Below are positions 1 to 8,639 of a stretch of 56,164 nt of DNA, piece by piece. Positions within the stretch are counted from its first letter, which is position 1; every line of letters starts with the position of its first letter. The translations under genes and the position numbers were made by a program. Below the pieces are notes generated by a model. The model saw nothing but the letters and a program-made list of their open reading frames with translations, made no database searches and was not told the DNA's origin. The stretch comes from an uncultured Eubacteriales bacterium (GTDB lineage: Bacteria > Bacillota > Clostridia > Oscillospirales > CAG-272). Location: positions 1 to 56,164 of the forward strand of contig CAKSVM010000008.1 in NCBI GenBank assembly GCA_934503195.1. The letters are read 5' to 3'.

Positions 1-203
1 AGCTTGGCCGCCGCAAGGGCATCAAGGCGGCCCCCGCCCTGAACGCCGCCACCGAACGCTTCCTCGCCCGTTTCGAGCGCATGGAAGCCATTGCCCGCGA
101 ACGCAACCTCGATTTCGTCAGCCTTTCCCTCGACGACAAGGACGACCTCTGGAACGAGGTCAAAGCCGCCGAGAAGCCCGGTACGGAAAAAACGGAAGAC
201 TAA
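1..203 (+). CDS. mazG: MazG nucleotide pyrophosphohydrolase, C-terminal fragment
   Basis: Frame 3 is open from the window edge to a TAA at 201-203 and gives about 66 residues. The pattern ALN..TERFLARFERME..A, then LSLDDKDDLWNEVKAAE, matches the last helices of MazG-type NTP pyrophosphohydrolases (usual form ALR.TN.KF..RF..ME, then LSLEEMD.LWEEAK). The family hydrolyses house-cleaning NTPs to NMP and PPi using metal-binding EExxE motifs, which lie outside this fragment. The start and the catalytic domains are beyond the left edge. It is the only plus-strand gene before 13.8 kb. A hairpin-bearing repeat follows 7 bases after the stop and may end its transcript. Confidence 0.8.
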   Translation, partial: LGRRKGIKAAPALNAATERFLARFERMEAIARERNLDFVSLSLDDKDDLWNEVKAAEKPGTEKTED

Positions 204-210
204 AACTGAA

Positions 211-287
211 GGGGACGGGAAAACTTTCTGGAGAAGGTTTCCCCGCCCCCTCCAAACCTCCCCCACCCTTCCGCCAAACCTTTTTAT
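211..287 (+). repeat. Interspersed hairpin-plus-tail repeat, copy 1
   Basis: A 16-base arm (211-226) can pair with 234-249 with a few mismatches around a 7-base loop. A pyrimidine-rich tail follows (about 250-287: CTCCAAACCTCCCCC, then CCAAACCTTTTTA). The same order of hairpin and tail recurs at 5686-5742. Here it may end mazG transcription, since the tail finishes in five Ts, but the T run is about 30 bases past the stem, so it is not a textbook terminator. Confidence 0.6.
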
Positions 288-485
288 ACAAATTGGTTAT
301 TACGAAAGGGTTTATTTTGTGTTCTGGATTTTATTTATTTTAATCGTTAGCTTCGGAAATGTTCTGGATTTGATTTTTTCGTGGTTGTTTGGCGTCAAAA
401 TGCTGCGATTTCAGAGCGTTTGTGCGTGAAACGATTAGCAATCCGCACACGTTTGTCTCGCCATCCATTACACTACGCTCGTAGG

Positions 486-503
486 GGAGGGGCTTGCCCC
501 TCC
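486..503. repeat. Short perfect inverted repeat downstream of dacF
   Basis: GGAGGGGC (486-493) and GCCCCTCC (496-503) form an 8-base perfect stem around TT. It is 54 bases beyond the dacF stop on the minus strand. No T run follows on either strand, so I call it an intergenic palindrome rather than a terminator. Confidence 0.45.
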
Positions 504-556
504 TGCCTCCGAAAGACGCGGATCAACTCGATTGAATCCGTGAAAATCGCGCAGTC

Positions 557-1663
557 TCACCCGAAAATCCGCTCGAAAATTCCCTGCTTATACTCGACCC
601 GCTCGGCCGTTTCGCACGCGACGAGCGGAACCTCGCCGAGGAACGAACCGTTTGCTTCGAAAACAATCCGTCCGACGACCTGCCCCTCATAGACCGGAGC
701 CCAGAAATAGCGCGGCATTTCGACGCGCCAAGTCGCTTCCGGCGTACCTTTCGGGACGCAGACAGTCAGTCCGGCCGAATTTTTGACCATGATTTCGTTC
801 TTTTCGCAGCCGACGCAGGGCTGGACGAAGACCGACCCGCCCTCTTTAATCAGCTCGCGAGCTTCGAGCATTCCGAAGCCGCAGTCAAGCATCGCGCGGT
901 GATCGTTCCAGTCGTCGGGCGCGTTGAGGGTCACGGCGATCAGCGTCACGCCGTCGCGTTCGGCCGCCGAGACGAGGCACCGGCCGCTGTGCTTCGTGTA
1001 CCCCGTCTTGACACCGATCGCGCCGTCGTAAAGCTTTAACATTTTGTTGTGATTCAACAGATACCGCGTTTCGTTTCCGACGTTTATTGTATGCTTATAT
1101 GTCGAAACTATCTCGCGGAACCTCGGATTCTGCAAAGCGTAGGCCGCGAGCTTCGCGAGGTCGCGCGCCGTCGTGTAGTGATCCTCGTTGTCGAGTCCGT
1201 GCGGATTCGTGAAATGCGTCGACGAAAGCCCGATTTCGGCCGCCTTCGCGTTCATTTTTTCGGCGAACGCCGCGACCGATCCGGCGACCTCGATCGCGAT
1301 CGCCGCGGCCGCGTCGTTCGCGCTTTCGAGCATCAACGCCCAGACGAGATCGTCGAGCGTCAGATTGTCGCCCGTCTTCAGATAGACCGACGAGCCCTCG
1401 ACGCCGACCGCCTCACCCGAAACCGACACCTGACGCGCGGTGTCCCCGGCCTCGAGCGCGACAATCGCGGTCATTATCTTTGTGGTACTGGCCATCGGAC
1501 GGCGCGAATCGGCTTCCTTTTCAAAAACGACGCGTCCGGTCGACGCCTCGATGACGATCGCCGACTCCGCGCTGACCGCGACGGCCGCCGCCGGCTGAAC
1601 GAAACCTATCAGCGTCGCCGCCAAAAGTAAAATATTTATGAATTTTCGTGAAATTTTCTTCAT
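557..1663 (-). CDS. dacF: D-alanyl-D-alanine carboxypeptidase (penicillin-binding protein, S11 family)
   Basis: This 368-residue protein has an N-terminal signal segment (about residues 8-29, ending ...QPAAAVA). All three serine DD-peptidase motifs are present: STTK at 59-62 with nucleophile Ser59, SAN at 114-116 and KTG at 219-221. About 110 residues after KTG form the usual beta-rich C-terminal domain. The enzyme removes the terminal D-Ala of peptidoglycan pentapeptides outside the membrane. The next genes on this strand side are gerW and DUF2953, and that neighbourhood suggests the sporulation-associated dacF/dacB group, so the symbol is by context. The ATG is preceded by a GGAGGTGG site. 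The short C-terminal tail could be a weak membrane anchor. Confidence 0.9.
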   Translation of the reverse strand: MKKISRKFINILLLAATLIGFVQPAAAVAVSAESAIVIEASTGRVVFEKEADSRRPMASTTKIMTAIVALEAGDTARQVSVSGEAVGVEGSSVYLKTGDNLTLDDLVWALMLESANDAAAAIAIEVAGSVAAFAEKMNAKAAEIGLSSTHFTNPHGLDNEDHYTTARDLAKLAAYALQNPRFREIVSTYKHTINVGNETRYLLNHNKMLKLYDGAIGVKTGYTKHSGRCLVSAAERDGVTLIAVTLNAPDDWNDHRAMLDCGFGMLEARELIKEGGSVFVQPCVGCEKNEIMVKNSAGLTVCVPKGTPEATWRVEMPRYFWAPVYEGQVVGRIVFEANGSFLGEVPLVACETAERVEYKQGIFERIFG

Positions 1664-1725
1664 GACAAAGCCACCTCCGTGAAAAATCTCAAAAAGAGTC
1701 TGCCACAGAGCGCGCGCCTTTATCC

Positions 1726-1754
1726 GGCCGCCGGAATTAAAATTTCCGGCGGCC
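1726..1754 (-). terminator. GC-rich hairpin after gerW
   Basis: Arms GGCCGCCGGAA (1726-1736) and TTCCGGCGGCC (1744-1754) form a perfect 11-bp stem with a 7-base loop, 43 bases after the gerW stop. There is no U run on the minus strand, so it may stall or protect the mRNA end rather than act as a canonical intrinsic terminator. Confidence 0.45.
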
Positions 1755-1796
1755 GTGGAAATTTATTGCGATTTTGTAAATTTTTCGCGTTTTTTG

Positions 1797-2276
1797 TCAG
1801 TCGATCGGCTTTTCTTCGGGCTTTTCCTCGGATTTTTCGGCGTCCTCGGGCTTGTTCTTCTTGAAAATCGCCGCGATTTTCGAAATCACGTCAGGCGTGC
1901 GGTCGATAAGATTAGAAATCGACTCGATCTTGTCGTTGCCCGGAGCGGCCGCGCCGACATTCAGGAGCGTGACATTCCCGTCAGGCGCGACGACGAGGAA
2001 TCCGACCGGGCTGACCGTGACTCCGGTTCCGCCGCCTCCGCCGAAATTCGTCTGGAGCGGCGCGGGCTTCTGAGCCGCGTCGGCTACGCGCTTCATGTTC
2101 TTTCCGAGGTAATCGAGTCCGCCCGAGGCGAAGCCGACCATGATCTTCGAAACCGGAATTATCGTCGTCCCGGCCGGAGTCGTGATCGGGGCTCCGATGA
2201 TCGTTTCCGCGTTGACGACCTGCTTGATCTCCTCAAGCGACGCCTGAATGATCTCTGTAAGCTTGTTTTCTGCCAT
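1797..2276 (-). CDS. gerW: GerW/YtfJ family sporulation protein
   Basis: The protein is 159 residues from the chosen start. It has the YtfJ-family pattern: a short helix, then ETIIGAPITTPAGTTIIPVSKI, a glycine-rich stretch with GGGGGTGVTVSPVGFLVV, and an acidic/lysine-rich tail. In Bacillus the family is needed for proper spore germination after forespore expression. I chose the ATG at 2276 because AAGGAGATATAAAA lies directly before it. An upstream in-frame ATG at 2324 would overlap the DUF2953 stop and add 16 basic residues unlike the family. It sits 44 bases after the DUF2953 gene in the same direction, the same pairing as ytfI-ytfJ, so the two are probably one operon. Confidence 0.88.
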   Translation of the reverse strand: MAENKLTEIIQASLEEIKQVVNAETIIGAPITTPAGTTIIPVSKIMVGFASGGLDYLGKNMKRVADAAQKPAPLQTNFGGGGGTGVTVSPVGFLVVAPDGNVTLLNVGAAAPGNDKIESISNLIDRTPDVISKIAAIFKKNKPEDAEKSEEKPEEKPID

Positions 2277-2320
2277 TTTTATATCTCCTTTTTCGGCATA
2301 TCGCCGGATTTTTTTCTGTT

Positions 2321-2989
2321 TCACTCATCATCTTCGTCATTCCGCAGAAATTCTATCCCGGCGCGTATCGCCATGTCGAAAATCTGCCAGATCATGAAGG
2401 AAAATCTCAGATCGACCTCGACCCGCGATTTTTCCGAGAGAAAGTCGGGAACGACGTTGAATTCGCTTTTTTTCGTGGTTCTGAGCGTCCCCGAGTAGAC
2501 GAGGAGCGCGTAAAGATTCTGAACCGCGCCGACCGCCGCGCCGTAAATTATCGCGGTCTCGGCCGCGTCGCCCGTCGCGATGATGAAATTTAACTTCCGA
2601 AGGTCGATTCTCAGATGCTTTCCGAAGCGTTTCAGGAAAACCCCCGCGACCCGCGTAAGCTTTTTTATCAGCGCGGGAATGTCGCGTTTTTCGGATTTTT
2701 CCTCCGGCTTGTCGGTGACGTGCGACGTTTTTTTTTCGCCGCCACCTAACTTTTTTGCCTTTTTCGCCGCTTTTTTCGCGGCCTTCTCTTTTGCTTTTTC
2801 TTCCGATTTCCGGAATCTGCCGATCTCGAAATCACGGAGCCTCAGCTTCTTTTCCTTCGCAGGAAAAATTTTCAGCTTAATGAATCCGACCCCAGCGACG
2901 AGCGAAAATCCTTCGCCAACGCCGATCCTCACCGAGACGCGGAGGCAGAGGATCGCAGCTATGATTATCGCCACAATTAAAAATCCCAT
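2321..2989 (-). CDS. DUF2953 domain protein (YtfI-like)
   Basis: This 222-residue protein begins with one hydrophobic helix (about residues 2-18). A lysine/glutamate-rich linker follows (about 60-105), then a domain with IIYGAAVGAVQNLYALL and a DLRFSFMIWQIFDMAIRAGIEF ending that resembles DUF2953. B. subtilis YtfI belongs to this family and is encoded next to ytfJ, as here. Its molecular role is unknown; the pairing with gerW suggests a late sporulation or germination function at a membrane. The highly charged linker may be a flexible spacer. Confidence 0.75.
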   Translation of the reverse strand: MGFLIVAIIIAAILCLRVSVRIGVGEGFSLVAGVGFIKLKIFPAKEKKLRLRDFEIGRFRKSEEKAKEKAAKKAAKKAKKLGGGEKKTSHVTDKPEEKSEKRDIPALIKKLTRVAGVFLKRFGKHLRIDLRKLNFIIATGDAAETAIIYGAAVGAVQNLYALLVYSGTLRTTKKSEFNVVPDFLSEKSRVEVDLRFSFMIWQIFDMAIRAGIEFLRNDEDDE

Positions 2990-3024
2990 GCCATCGCCTC
3001 ACATTTCACAAAAATTTTACAAAT

Positions 3025-3624
3025 TCACTTGCCCGCGTCGGTGTCAACGATTCCGAAAAGCTCGACCGGAGGAAGCTCTGCGAGCGAATTCAGCCCGAAA
3101 ACCCGCAGAAAATCGTCGGTCGTCCGGTAAAGCGACGGATGCCCCGGCGCGTCGAGCCGCCCGCAGACCTCGATCAGCTTTTTATCCGATAGATTATTGA
3201 CCGCGTAGGACGAATCCATGCCGCGCACCTGCTCGATGTACGAACGCGTCACGGGCTGGTGATACGCGACGATCGCGAGCGTTTCCATCGAGCTTTTCGA
3301 GAGATTTCCGCCGCGTCTGACGCCGAGGACGTCACGGATGAGGTCGATGTACTCCTCTTTCGTGCAGAGCTGGCAGGCGTCGTCGAAGACAAGGAGAGTG
3401 ATTCCGCGTCCGTTGAATTCATCCTTCATCGAGTCGGCGAGTGACCTCACCTCGTCCTTTCCGAGTCCGAGTGCGGCCGAAAGCTTGTCGAATCTGACCG
3501 GATACCCGGCGGCAAAGAGAATCGCCTCGAGCGCGGGCTTCAGCTTTGACGGGTCAAGCGGCGCGCCGGAATTCGGGTTTTCGGGGATTTTGGCGGATTT
3601 TTCCGCGTCAAATTCAGTTTCCAT
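3025..3624 (-). CDS. scpB: Segregation and condensation protein B
   Basis: This 199-residue protein carries the two winged-helix domains of ScpB. Recognisable segments are LEAILFAAGYPV near residue 34, then the conserved ETLAIVAYHQPVTRSYIEQVRG and LYRTTDDFLRVFGLNSLAELP stretches. ScpB binds the kleisin ScpA as a dimer and with SMC forms the bacterial condensin that organises the nucleoid. The ATG overlaps the end of scpA by 11 bases and is preceded by AAGGAGGTT, so translation is coupled. No smc gene lies in the window, as is usual. The first 20 residues are a low-complexity, family-variable extension. Confidence 0.93.
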   Translation of the reverse strand: METEFDAEKSAKIPENPNSGAPLDPSKLKPALEAILFAAGYPVRFDKLSAALGLGKDEVRSLADSMKDEFNGRGITLLVFDDACQLCTKEEYIDLIRDVLGVRRGGNLSKSSMETLAIVAYHQPVTRSYIEQVRGMDSSYAVNNLSDKKLIEVCGRLDAPGHPSLYRTTDDFLRVFGLNSLAELPPVELFGIVDTDAGK

Positions 3625-4393
3625 CCGGCAGAACCTCCTTTTTGTTCCGATTCAGCGTCACCGCGTAGTCGTGAGGGCCCTCGTCGAACGAGAAATCGCC
3701 GACCGGGCGGAGCGTGACGCGGTTTTTCTTGATGAGTTCGAGCACCGCCAGAAAGGTCGCGATGAGTTCGCTTTTCGTCTCGGCGGTGAGCAGAATAGAC
3801 GTGTAAAGCGTCTCGCCGTGCTTCACGAGATAGCGGATGACGCCGAAGATCTTCCCCGCTACCGGGACGATCGGCGCGCGGAGAATCTTTTCGAACGGCT
3901 GTTCGGCGAGCGACTTGTTGATGTTTTCGACCTGCGATTTGTCGAGCGCGCGCATGACTCCGAGCATCGCGCGTCTGAGAGCCTCGGCCGACTGCGGTTC
4001 GAGGCGTCCGCCGTCGGGACGGACCTCGTCGGTATCCTTGGCGAGCCGCCCGGAAAAGTCCTCGAACTGTCCGGCGAGGTACTCGGCGGCGGCCTTCATG
4101 CGGCCGTATTCGGCGAGGGCGGCGGCGAGCTTCGCGCGCGGATCCTCCTCGTCGGTTTCGGGCTTCGGGAGGAGCATTTTGCTTTTTATCAGCATCAGCT
4201 CACTCGCCATGACGATGAATTCGCCCGCGACCTCCATGTCCATCCGCTTCATCTCGTCGATGTATTCCATGTACTGCTCAAAAATGAGCGCGATCGGAAT
4301 GTCGGTGATCTGAACCTTGTTCTTTTCGATGAGCCGCAGAAGCAGGTCGAGCGGCCCCTCGAAGACCTCTAATTTATAGGAAGGATTTTCCAT
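3614..4393 (-). CDS. scpA: Segregation and condensation protein A (kleisin)
   Basis: The product is 259 residues from ATG 4393. It opens with the ScpA signature YKLEVFEGPLDLLLRLIEKNK, followed by DIPIALIFEQYMEYI and MASELMLIKSKMLLP. The C-terminal winged helix (about residues 185-245, ATFLAVLELIKKNRVTL) is present. ScpA bridges the SMC heads and recruits ScpB. I chose ATG 4393 because it forms a TGATG overlap with the M50 peptidase stop and starts at the family's usual position. An in-frame ATG at 4420 has no ribosome-binding site. The M50 peptidase-scpA-scpB order is common in Clostridia. Confidence 0.93.
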   Translation of the reverse strand: MENPSYKLEVFEGPLDLLLRLIEKNKVQITDIPIALIFEQYMEYIDEMKRMDMEVAGEFIVMASELMLIKSKMLLPKPETDEEDPRAKLAAALAEYGRMKAAAEYLAGQFEDFSGRLAKDTDEVRPDGGRLEPQSAEALRRAMLGVMRALDKSQVENINKSLAEQPFEKILRAPIVPVAGKIFGVIRYLVKHGETLYTSILLTAETKSELIATFLAVLELIKKNRVTLRPVGDFSFDEGPHDYAVTLNRNKKEVLPDGN

Positions 4394-5082
4394 CAGCGTA
4401 TGATCCTCGTGATGAGCCATAGCATAACGTCCGAAACCGCGTCGGCGGCGTAGGTGAGCGGCGTGTCGAGGAAGCCGAGGACGAGCAGAAGCATTATCGC
4501 GAGCGACAGATAGCGTTCGTACTTCATGACGCCGAAATACGCCTTGTCGGGAAGGATCGCGTAAAGCACGCGCGAGCCGTCGAGCGGCGGAATCGGAATG
4601 AAGTTGAAGAGTGCGAGCGTGAGGTTCATGTAGTGGAAATTCCAGACAAACTGCACAAACGCCATTATGAGATTATACTGAAATTCGGTATTTACAGAGA
4701 TTTTTCCGCCGTTCACGAGTCTCGCGAGTATGACGTAGGGGATCATGATGACGAACGCGAGCAGGAAATTCGCGATCGGTCCGGCAAGTCCGGTGAGAGC
4801 CATGTCGCGCTTTGGGTGCTTGAAATTTCTCGTGTCGACCGGAACGGGTCTCGCCCATCCGAAGCCGAAAAAGAGCATACAGATAAAGCCGATCGGGTCG
4901 AGATGCGCGAGCGGATTCAGCGAAAGGCGTCCGCTTTCCTTGGCGGTCGTGTCGCCGAGCTTCATCGCCATCCATCCGTGCGCGAACTCGTGGAAGGTCA
5001 GCGAGATGAGGACTATGACAAGCGTCGTGAGAACCGTTATCGCACTCTGGCCGAGGTTTGAGAAATCGAGATTCTTCAGCAT
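4393..5082 (-). CDS. Site-2 protease family membrane metalloprotease (M50)
   Basis: This 229-residue membrane protein has the zinc motif HEFAH at residues 31-35 inside the first hydrophobic helix, and the second-site motif NFIPIPPLDG towards the C terminus, which supplies the Asp ligand. Several hydrophobic helices follow, and there is no PDZ or CBS domain, which fits the short YwhC-like subgroup. Substrates are unknown. Related enzymes cut transmembrane segments of regulators. I chose ATG 5082: the longer reading from 5163 lies inside ysxC and adds non-family sequence. It overlaps the ysxC stop by 7 bases. Confidence 0.88.
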   Translation of the reverse strand: MLKNLDFSNLGQSAITVLTTLVIVLISLTFHEFAHGWMAMKLGDTTAKESGRLSLNPLAHLDPIGFICMLFFGFGWARPVPVDTRNFKHPKRDMALTGLAGPIANFLLAFVIMIPYVILARLVNGGKISVNTEFQYNLIMAFVQFVWNFHYMNLTLALFNFIPIPPLDGSRVLYAILPDKAYFGVMKYERYLSLAIMLLLVLGFLDTPLTYAADAVSDVMLWLITRIIR

Positions 5083-5663
5083 TTCGAAAGCACCCCGAGG
5101 ATCTCGGAAACGCAGTCGTCGCGTCCCTCTCCCGAGAGAGCCGAGAACGGGATTATCGGGCATCCCTCGCGCACAAGCGGATTTTCGATGAGCGAATCAA
5201 GCGCGGCCGCGCGTTCGGTCTTATTGAGCTTATCGGCCTTCGTCGCGACAATAAGATAGTTTATTTTGTTGTGATTCAGGAATTCGAGCATCATCTCGTC
5301 GTCCTTCGTGGGGCCGACCTTGAGGTCGATGAGCTGCGCGACGGCGGTCATCTGCCCCGACGTGAAGTACGAATCGGTGAGCTTTGACCACTTCTCCTTG
5401 TCCTCCGGCGCGCGCTTCGCGAAGCCGTAGCCCGGCAGGTCGACAAGATAAAACTTCCTGTCCACAAGGTAAAAGTTGATCGTGATCGTCTTTCCGGGCG
5501 AACCCGATACCCTCGCCAGACTCTTCCGCCCGACAAGCTTGTTCAGAAGCGAGCTCTTCCCGACATTCGACCGCCCCGAAAGCGCGATCTGCGGCTTCCC
5601 GTCCCGCGGAAACTGCTTCTCCATCCCCGCCGTCATCACAAGCTCACAATTATTAAAGTTCAT
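5076..5663 (-). CDS. ysxC: Ribosome biogenesis GTPase YsxC/EngB
   Basis: The product is 195 residues from ATG 5663. GTPase motifs are clear: the P-loop GRSNVGKS at residues 30-37, DLPGYGFAK as G3, and TKADKLNKT as G4. The family is an essential circular-permutation-free TrmE-Era-like GTPase that helps mature the large ribosomal subunit. The start is set by AAAGGACCAGC before the ATG; the upstream in-frame ATG at 5723 would place a hairpin repeat inside the coding sequence. It is 246 bases downstream of lon on the same strand, an order (lon-ysxC) known from Bacillus. Confidence 0.94.
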   Translation of the reverse strand: MNFNNCELVMTAGMEKQFPRDGKPQIALSGRSNVGKSSLLNKLVGRKSLARVSGSPGKTITINFYLVDRKFYLVDLPGYGFAKRAPEDKEKWSKLTDSYFTSGQMTAVAQLIDLKVGPTKDDEMMLEFLNHNKINYLIVATKADKLNKTERAAALDSLIENPLVREGCPIIPFSALSGEGRDDCVSEILGVLSKC

Positions 5664-5685
5664 GCTGGTCCTTTCTTTCTTTCTT

Positions 5686-5742
5686 GGAGGGGCGGGGTCT
5701 CCCGCCCCTCCAAACCTCCCCACCTTCCCACAAACCTTTTTA
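5686..5742 (+). repeat. Interspersed hairpin-plus-tail repeat, copy 2
   Basis: GGAGGGGCGGG (5686-5696) pairs perfectly with CCCGCCCCTCC (5701-5711). A tail follows, reading CTCCAAACCTCCCC, ACCTTCCCACAAACC and TTTTTA, closely matching copy 1 at 211-287 in the same orientation. It lies between lon and ysxC, 23 bases ahead of the ysxC start codon on the minus strand, so a folded RNA here would sit just before that gene's ribosome-binding site. Confidence 0.65.
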
Positions 5743-5909
5743 GACAGGAAATTATTTTTCGTCCTAGGGGTTGTTACGGGAAAGTGGGTTTTTTTTCGTT
5801 CTACAGTTTGTACTGATTGAAGGGGGTGTCTTATGCTGCGGATTCGGGCGCGTTTCGTGCCTAAAGCCGCTCACGGAAACCGGGGTTGTACGCGAAAACG
5901 CGGTTTTGC

Positions 5910-8339
5910 TTATCTCACGACCGCGAGCGGATTCGGATTGTTCACCGCCGCGACAAGCTCCGGGATCACTTCCGGCTCCTTCGCGGATTCCTCCGTCTTC
6001 TCATCGTTCGCCGGGCGGACGAGCGCGGCGGCGAGAACCTCGTCGGCCGTCTTCATCGGCAGGAATTCGAGCGACTCGCGGACGACCGGATCGATTTCCT
6101 CGAGATCGGGCAGATTTTCCTCGGGGATCAGCACCTGTCTGACTCCCGCCGAGTAAGCCGCCATCGTCTTTTCACGCAGTCCGCCGATAGCCAGTACGCG
6201 GCCGCGTAGCGTGACCTCTCCGGTCATCGCGATATCGCGGCGGACCGGGAATCCCGAAAGCGCGCTCGCGATCGCGGTCACCATCGTGACTCCGGCCGAC
6301 GGGCCGTCCTTCGGGATCGCTCCCTCGGGGACGTGGATGTGTATATCGCGATTCTTATAGAAGTCCGGGTCGATTCCGTACTCCTGCGCCCTTGAGCGGA
6401 CGAACGAGAGCGCGATCTTCGCCGATTCCTTCATCACGTCGCCGAGCTGTCCGGTGAGCTCGAGCTTGCCGGTTCCGGGGAAGGTGAGGACTTCGAGTCT
6501 TAACATATCGCCGCCTACCGAAGTGTAGGCGAGTCCGTTGACGACGCCGACCTGATCCTCGTCGAAGATGTGATCCGGGCGGAGCTTTCTCGGACCGAGA
6601 TAGGATTTGACGTCGGCCGCTGTTATCGTGACCGACTTCATTCCGGGGTTCTCGACGAGCTTTTTCGCGGCCTTGCGGCAGAGCGAAGCGATATTCCGCT
6701 CAAGATTTCTGACGCCCGACTCGCGGGTGTAGAAGTCGATGAGCTCGAAAACCGCGTCGTCGGTGAGTCTGAACTGACGCTTTGTGAGTCCGCAGCGTTT
6801 CGCCTGCTTTCCGATCATGTGATTCTTCGCGATCGAGAGCTTTTCGTGCCGCGTGTAGGTATTCATCTCGATGATTTCCATGCGGTCGATAAGCGGACGC
6901 GGAACCGTTTCGAGACTGTTCGCCGTCGCGATGAACATACATTCCGAGAGGTCGATCGGCATCTCGATGTAATTGTCGCGGAAGGATTTGTTCTGCTCGG
7001 GGTCGAGGACTTCGAGCAGTGCCGACGCCGGGTCGCCGTTAATTCCCTGCGAGAGCTTGTCGATCTCGTCGAGGAGGACGACTGGGTTGCGCGTCCCGGC
7101 CTGAGTCAGAGCGGCGGTGACACGTCCGGGCATCGCGCCTATGTAGGTCTTGCGGTGGCCGCGGATTTCGGCCTCGTCGCGGACTCCGCCGAGCGAGACA
7201 CGGACGTATTTGCGTCCGGTGGCTCTGGCGATCGACGCGCCGATTGAGGTCTTGCCGACGCCGGGAGGGCCGACGAGGCAGATTATCTGCGTTCTGAGAT
7301 TGGGCGTGAGCTGGCGGACGGCGATGAATTCGAGGATGCGCTCCTTGACCTTTTCGAGTCCATCGTGATCCTCGTCGAGGATCTTCTTCGCGCGCTCAAT
7401 GTCGCAGCGATCCTTCGAGAGCTTCGTCCACGGAAATTCAAGGCAGGTGTCGATCCAGTTTCTCGAAACCGACGACTCGGCCGAGCCGAAGGGATTCTTC
7501 ATCATCCGGTCGACTTCCTTCAGGAGCTTTTTTTCGACATCCTCAGGGAGCTTCGCGTCGGCGATGCGCTTTCTGTACTCGTCGGCCTCGTTTGACTGAT
7601 CGTCGCCGAGTTCGGATTTGATTACCTTAAGCTGCTCGCGCAGGACATACTCGCGCTGATTGCGGTTCAGCTTTTCCTGAACCTTCGAGCGGATATCAAG
7701 CTCGGTCGAAAGGAGGGCGAGCTCGTCGTACATGATCGCGATGACGGTCTGAATCCGCTTCATCGGGTCGACGGCTTCGAGGACCTTCTGCTTGTCCGCC
7801 GGGCGGACGAGGACGTGACAGCCGATGAAGTCGGCAAGAAGTCCGACCTGATCGATCGAGCGGACGGTCGACGAAACCTCGTTCGAGAGCTTCGGCATCA
7901 GCTCGACAAGCTTCTCAAAGGCCGCGACAGCCTCGCGCATATAGGCCTCACCGCGAAGTCCGCCGTTGTCGGCGGCGTGAGTCCATCGGATAAGAAGATC
8001 GGCGGTGATGAGATCGCCGTTCTTTGACGCGGAGGTGATGGCGGCGCGGTTGATTCCCTCGATGACAATCCGGCGGGTCTTGTCGCTGACGCGGATTGTC
8101 TGCTTGATTTTAGCTACGCATCCGGTCGTGAGGAGATTCTCGGCGGTCGGCTTGTCGCCAAAATCCTTCTGCATGACGAAGAAGGCGATTCCGTCGTGCT
8201 TTGCGGCCTCGTTAATCGCGGCCATAGCGCAGTTTCCGGTGACCTCAAGGCTTATCGAATTGAGCGGAAAGACGACAATGCCGCGGAGCGGCACGACGGG
8301 GAGGTTGGTTTTATCTATTTTTTCTATGTAATCTGGCAT
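5910..8339 (-). CDS. lon: ATP-dependent protease La (Lon)
   Basis: This 809-residue protein has the full LonA plan: N-terminal substrate-binding domain (about 10-200), coiled-coil linker (210-290), AAA+ module with Walker A GPPGVGKT at 357-364 and Walker B VVLLDEIDK, and the C-terminal protease. The catalytic dyad is Ser681 in DGPSAG and Lys724 in REKTM, almost the numbering of E. coli Lon. It degrades misfolded and regulatory proteins in the cytosol. About 35 acidic/proline-rich residues extend the C terminus. The ATG is preceded by GGAGATAATTAT. No CIRCE or clear CtsR box was seen upstream. Two candidate promoters lie at 8437 and 8640. Confidence 0.96.
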   Translation of the reverse strand: MPDYIEKIDKTNLPVVPLRGIVVFPLNSISLEVTGNCAMAAINEAAKHDGIAFFVMQKDFGDKPTAENLLTTGCVAKIKQTIRVSDKTRRIVIEGINRAAITSASKNGDLITADLLIRWTHAADNGGLRGEAYMREAVAAFEKLVELMPKLSNEVSSTVRSIDQVGLLADFIGCHVLVRPADKQKVLEAVDPMKRIQTVIAIMYDELALLSTELDIRSKVQEKLNRNQREYVLREQLKVIKSELGDDQSNEADEYRKRIADAKLPEDVEKKLLKEVDRMMKNPFGSAESSVSRNWIDTCLEFPWTKLSKDRCDIERAKKILDEDHDGLEKVKERILEFIAVRQLTPNLRTQIICLVGPPGVGKTSIGASIARATGRKYVRVSLGGVRDEAEIRGHRKTYIGAMPGRVTAALTQAGTRNPVVLLDEIDKLSQGINGDPASALLEVLDPEQNKSFRDNYIEMPIDLSECMFIATANSLETVPRPLIDRMEIIEMNTYTRHEKLSIAKNHMIGKQAKRCGLTKRQFRLTDDAVFELIDFYTRESGVRNLERNIASLCRKAAKKLVENPGMKSVTITAADVKSYLGPRKLRPDHIFDEDQVGVVNGLAYTSVGGDMLRLEVLTFPGTGKLELTGQLGDVMKESAKIALSFVRSRAQEYGIDPDFYKNRDIHIHVPEGAIPKDGPSAGVTMVTAIASALSGFPVRRDIAMTGEVTLRGRVLAIGGLREKTMAAYSAGVRQVLIPEENLPDLEEIDPVVRESLEFLPMKTADEVLAAALVRPANDEKTEESAKEPEVIPELVAAVNNPNPLAVVR

Positions 8340-8436
8340 ATAATTATCTCCGGATAAAGCGGCGGAAAACGCCGCGTGTGATGTCGGAACCGAATTTGCG
8401 GCCGCGAAATCAGGCGGCTTTCGATCCCTTCAAAAT

Positions 8437-8442
8437 ATTATA
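8437..8442 (-). promoter_or_regulatory. Extended -10 promoter of lon
   Basis: On the minus strand TGTGG precedes TATAAT (8442 to 8437). No good -35 is found at the expected distance, so the TGTG extension probably compensates. Transcription would begin near 8430 and give a leader of about 90 bases. Confidence 0.6.
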
Positions 8443-8639
8443 CCACAAAGTCAGCGTTTTTTCTACAGCTAGGGCTTATTTTTTAAGAATATTTAATACT
8501 TTGTATACATTTGCGCACAGCGGCGCGAAAAAGCAGAAAAAAACGGCTGTTGCGCGTTGATATCATATGCTTGATATTCCGCAAAGCCGCTTAATCATAA
8601 ATTTCAGCCGAAAGACCTTCCGGCCGATCAGCAGAATAT

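Larger units (their letters stand above)
204..556. other. Non-coding interval between convergent mazG and dacF
   Basis: This 353-base stretch lies between mazG (plus) and dacF (minus), which converge. It holds a hairpin-plus-tail repeat at 211-287 and a short perfect inverted repeat at 486-503. The short ORFs crossing it have no ribosome-binding site or recognisable content. I see nothing else in it. Confidence 0.6.

Noticed and set aside
3025..5663. Start codons giving longer ysxC, M50 protease and scpA products
   Set aside because: The extensions lack family similarity and lie inside the upstream gene or the hairpin repeat; the chosen starts have better signals or stop-start overlaps.
5771..6209. 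Plus-strand frames overlapping the 3' end of lon
   Set aside because: They lack ribosome-binding sites and mirror lon codons.
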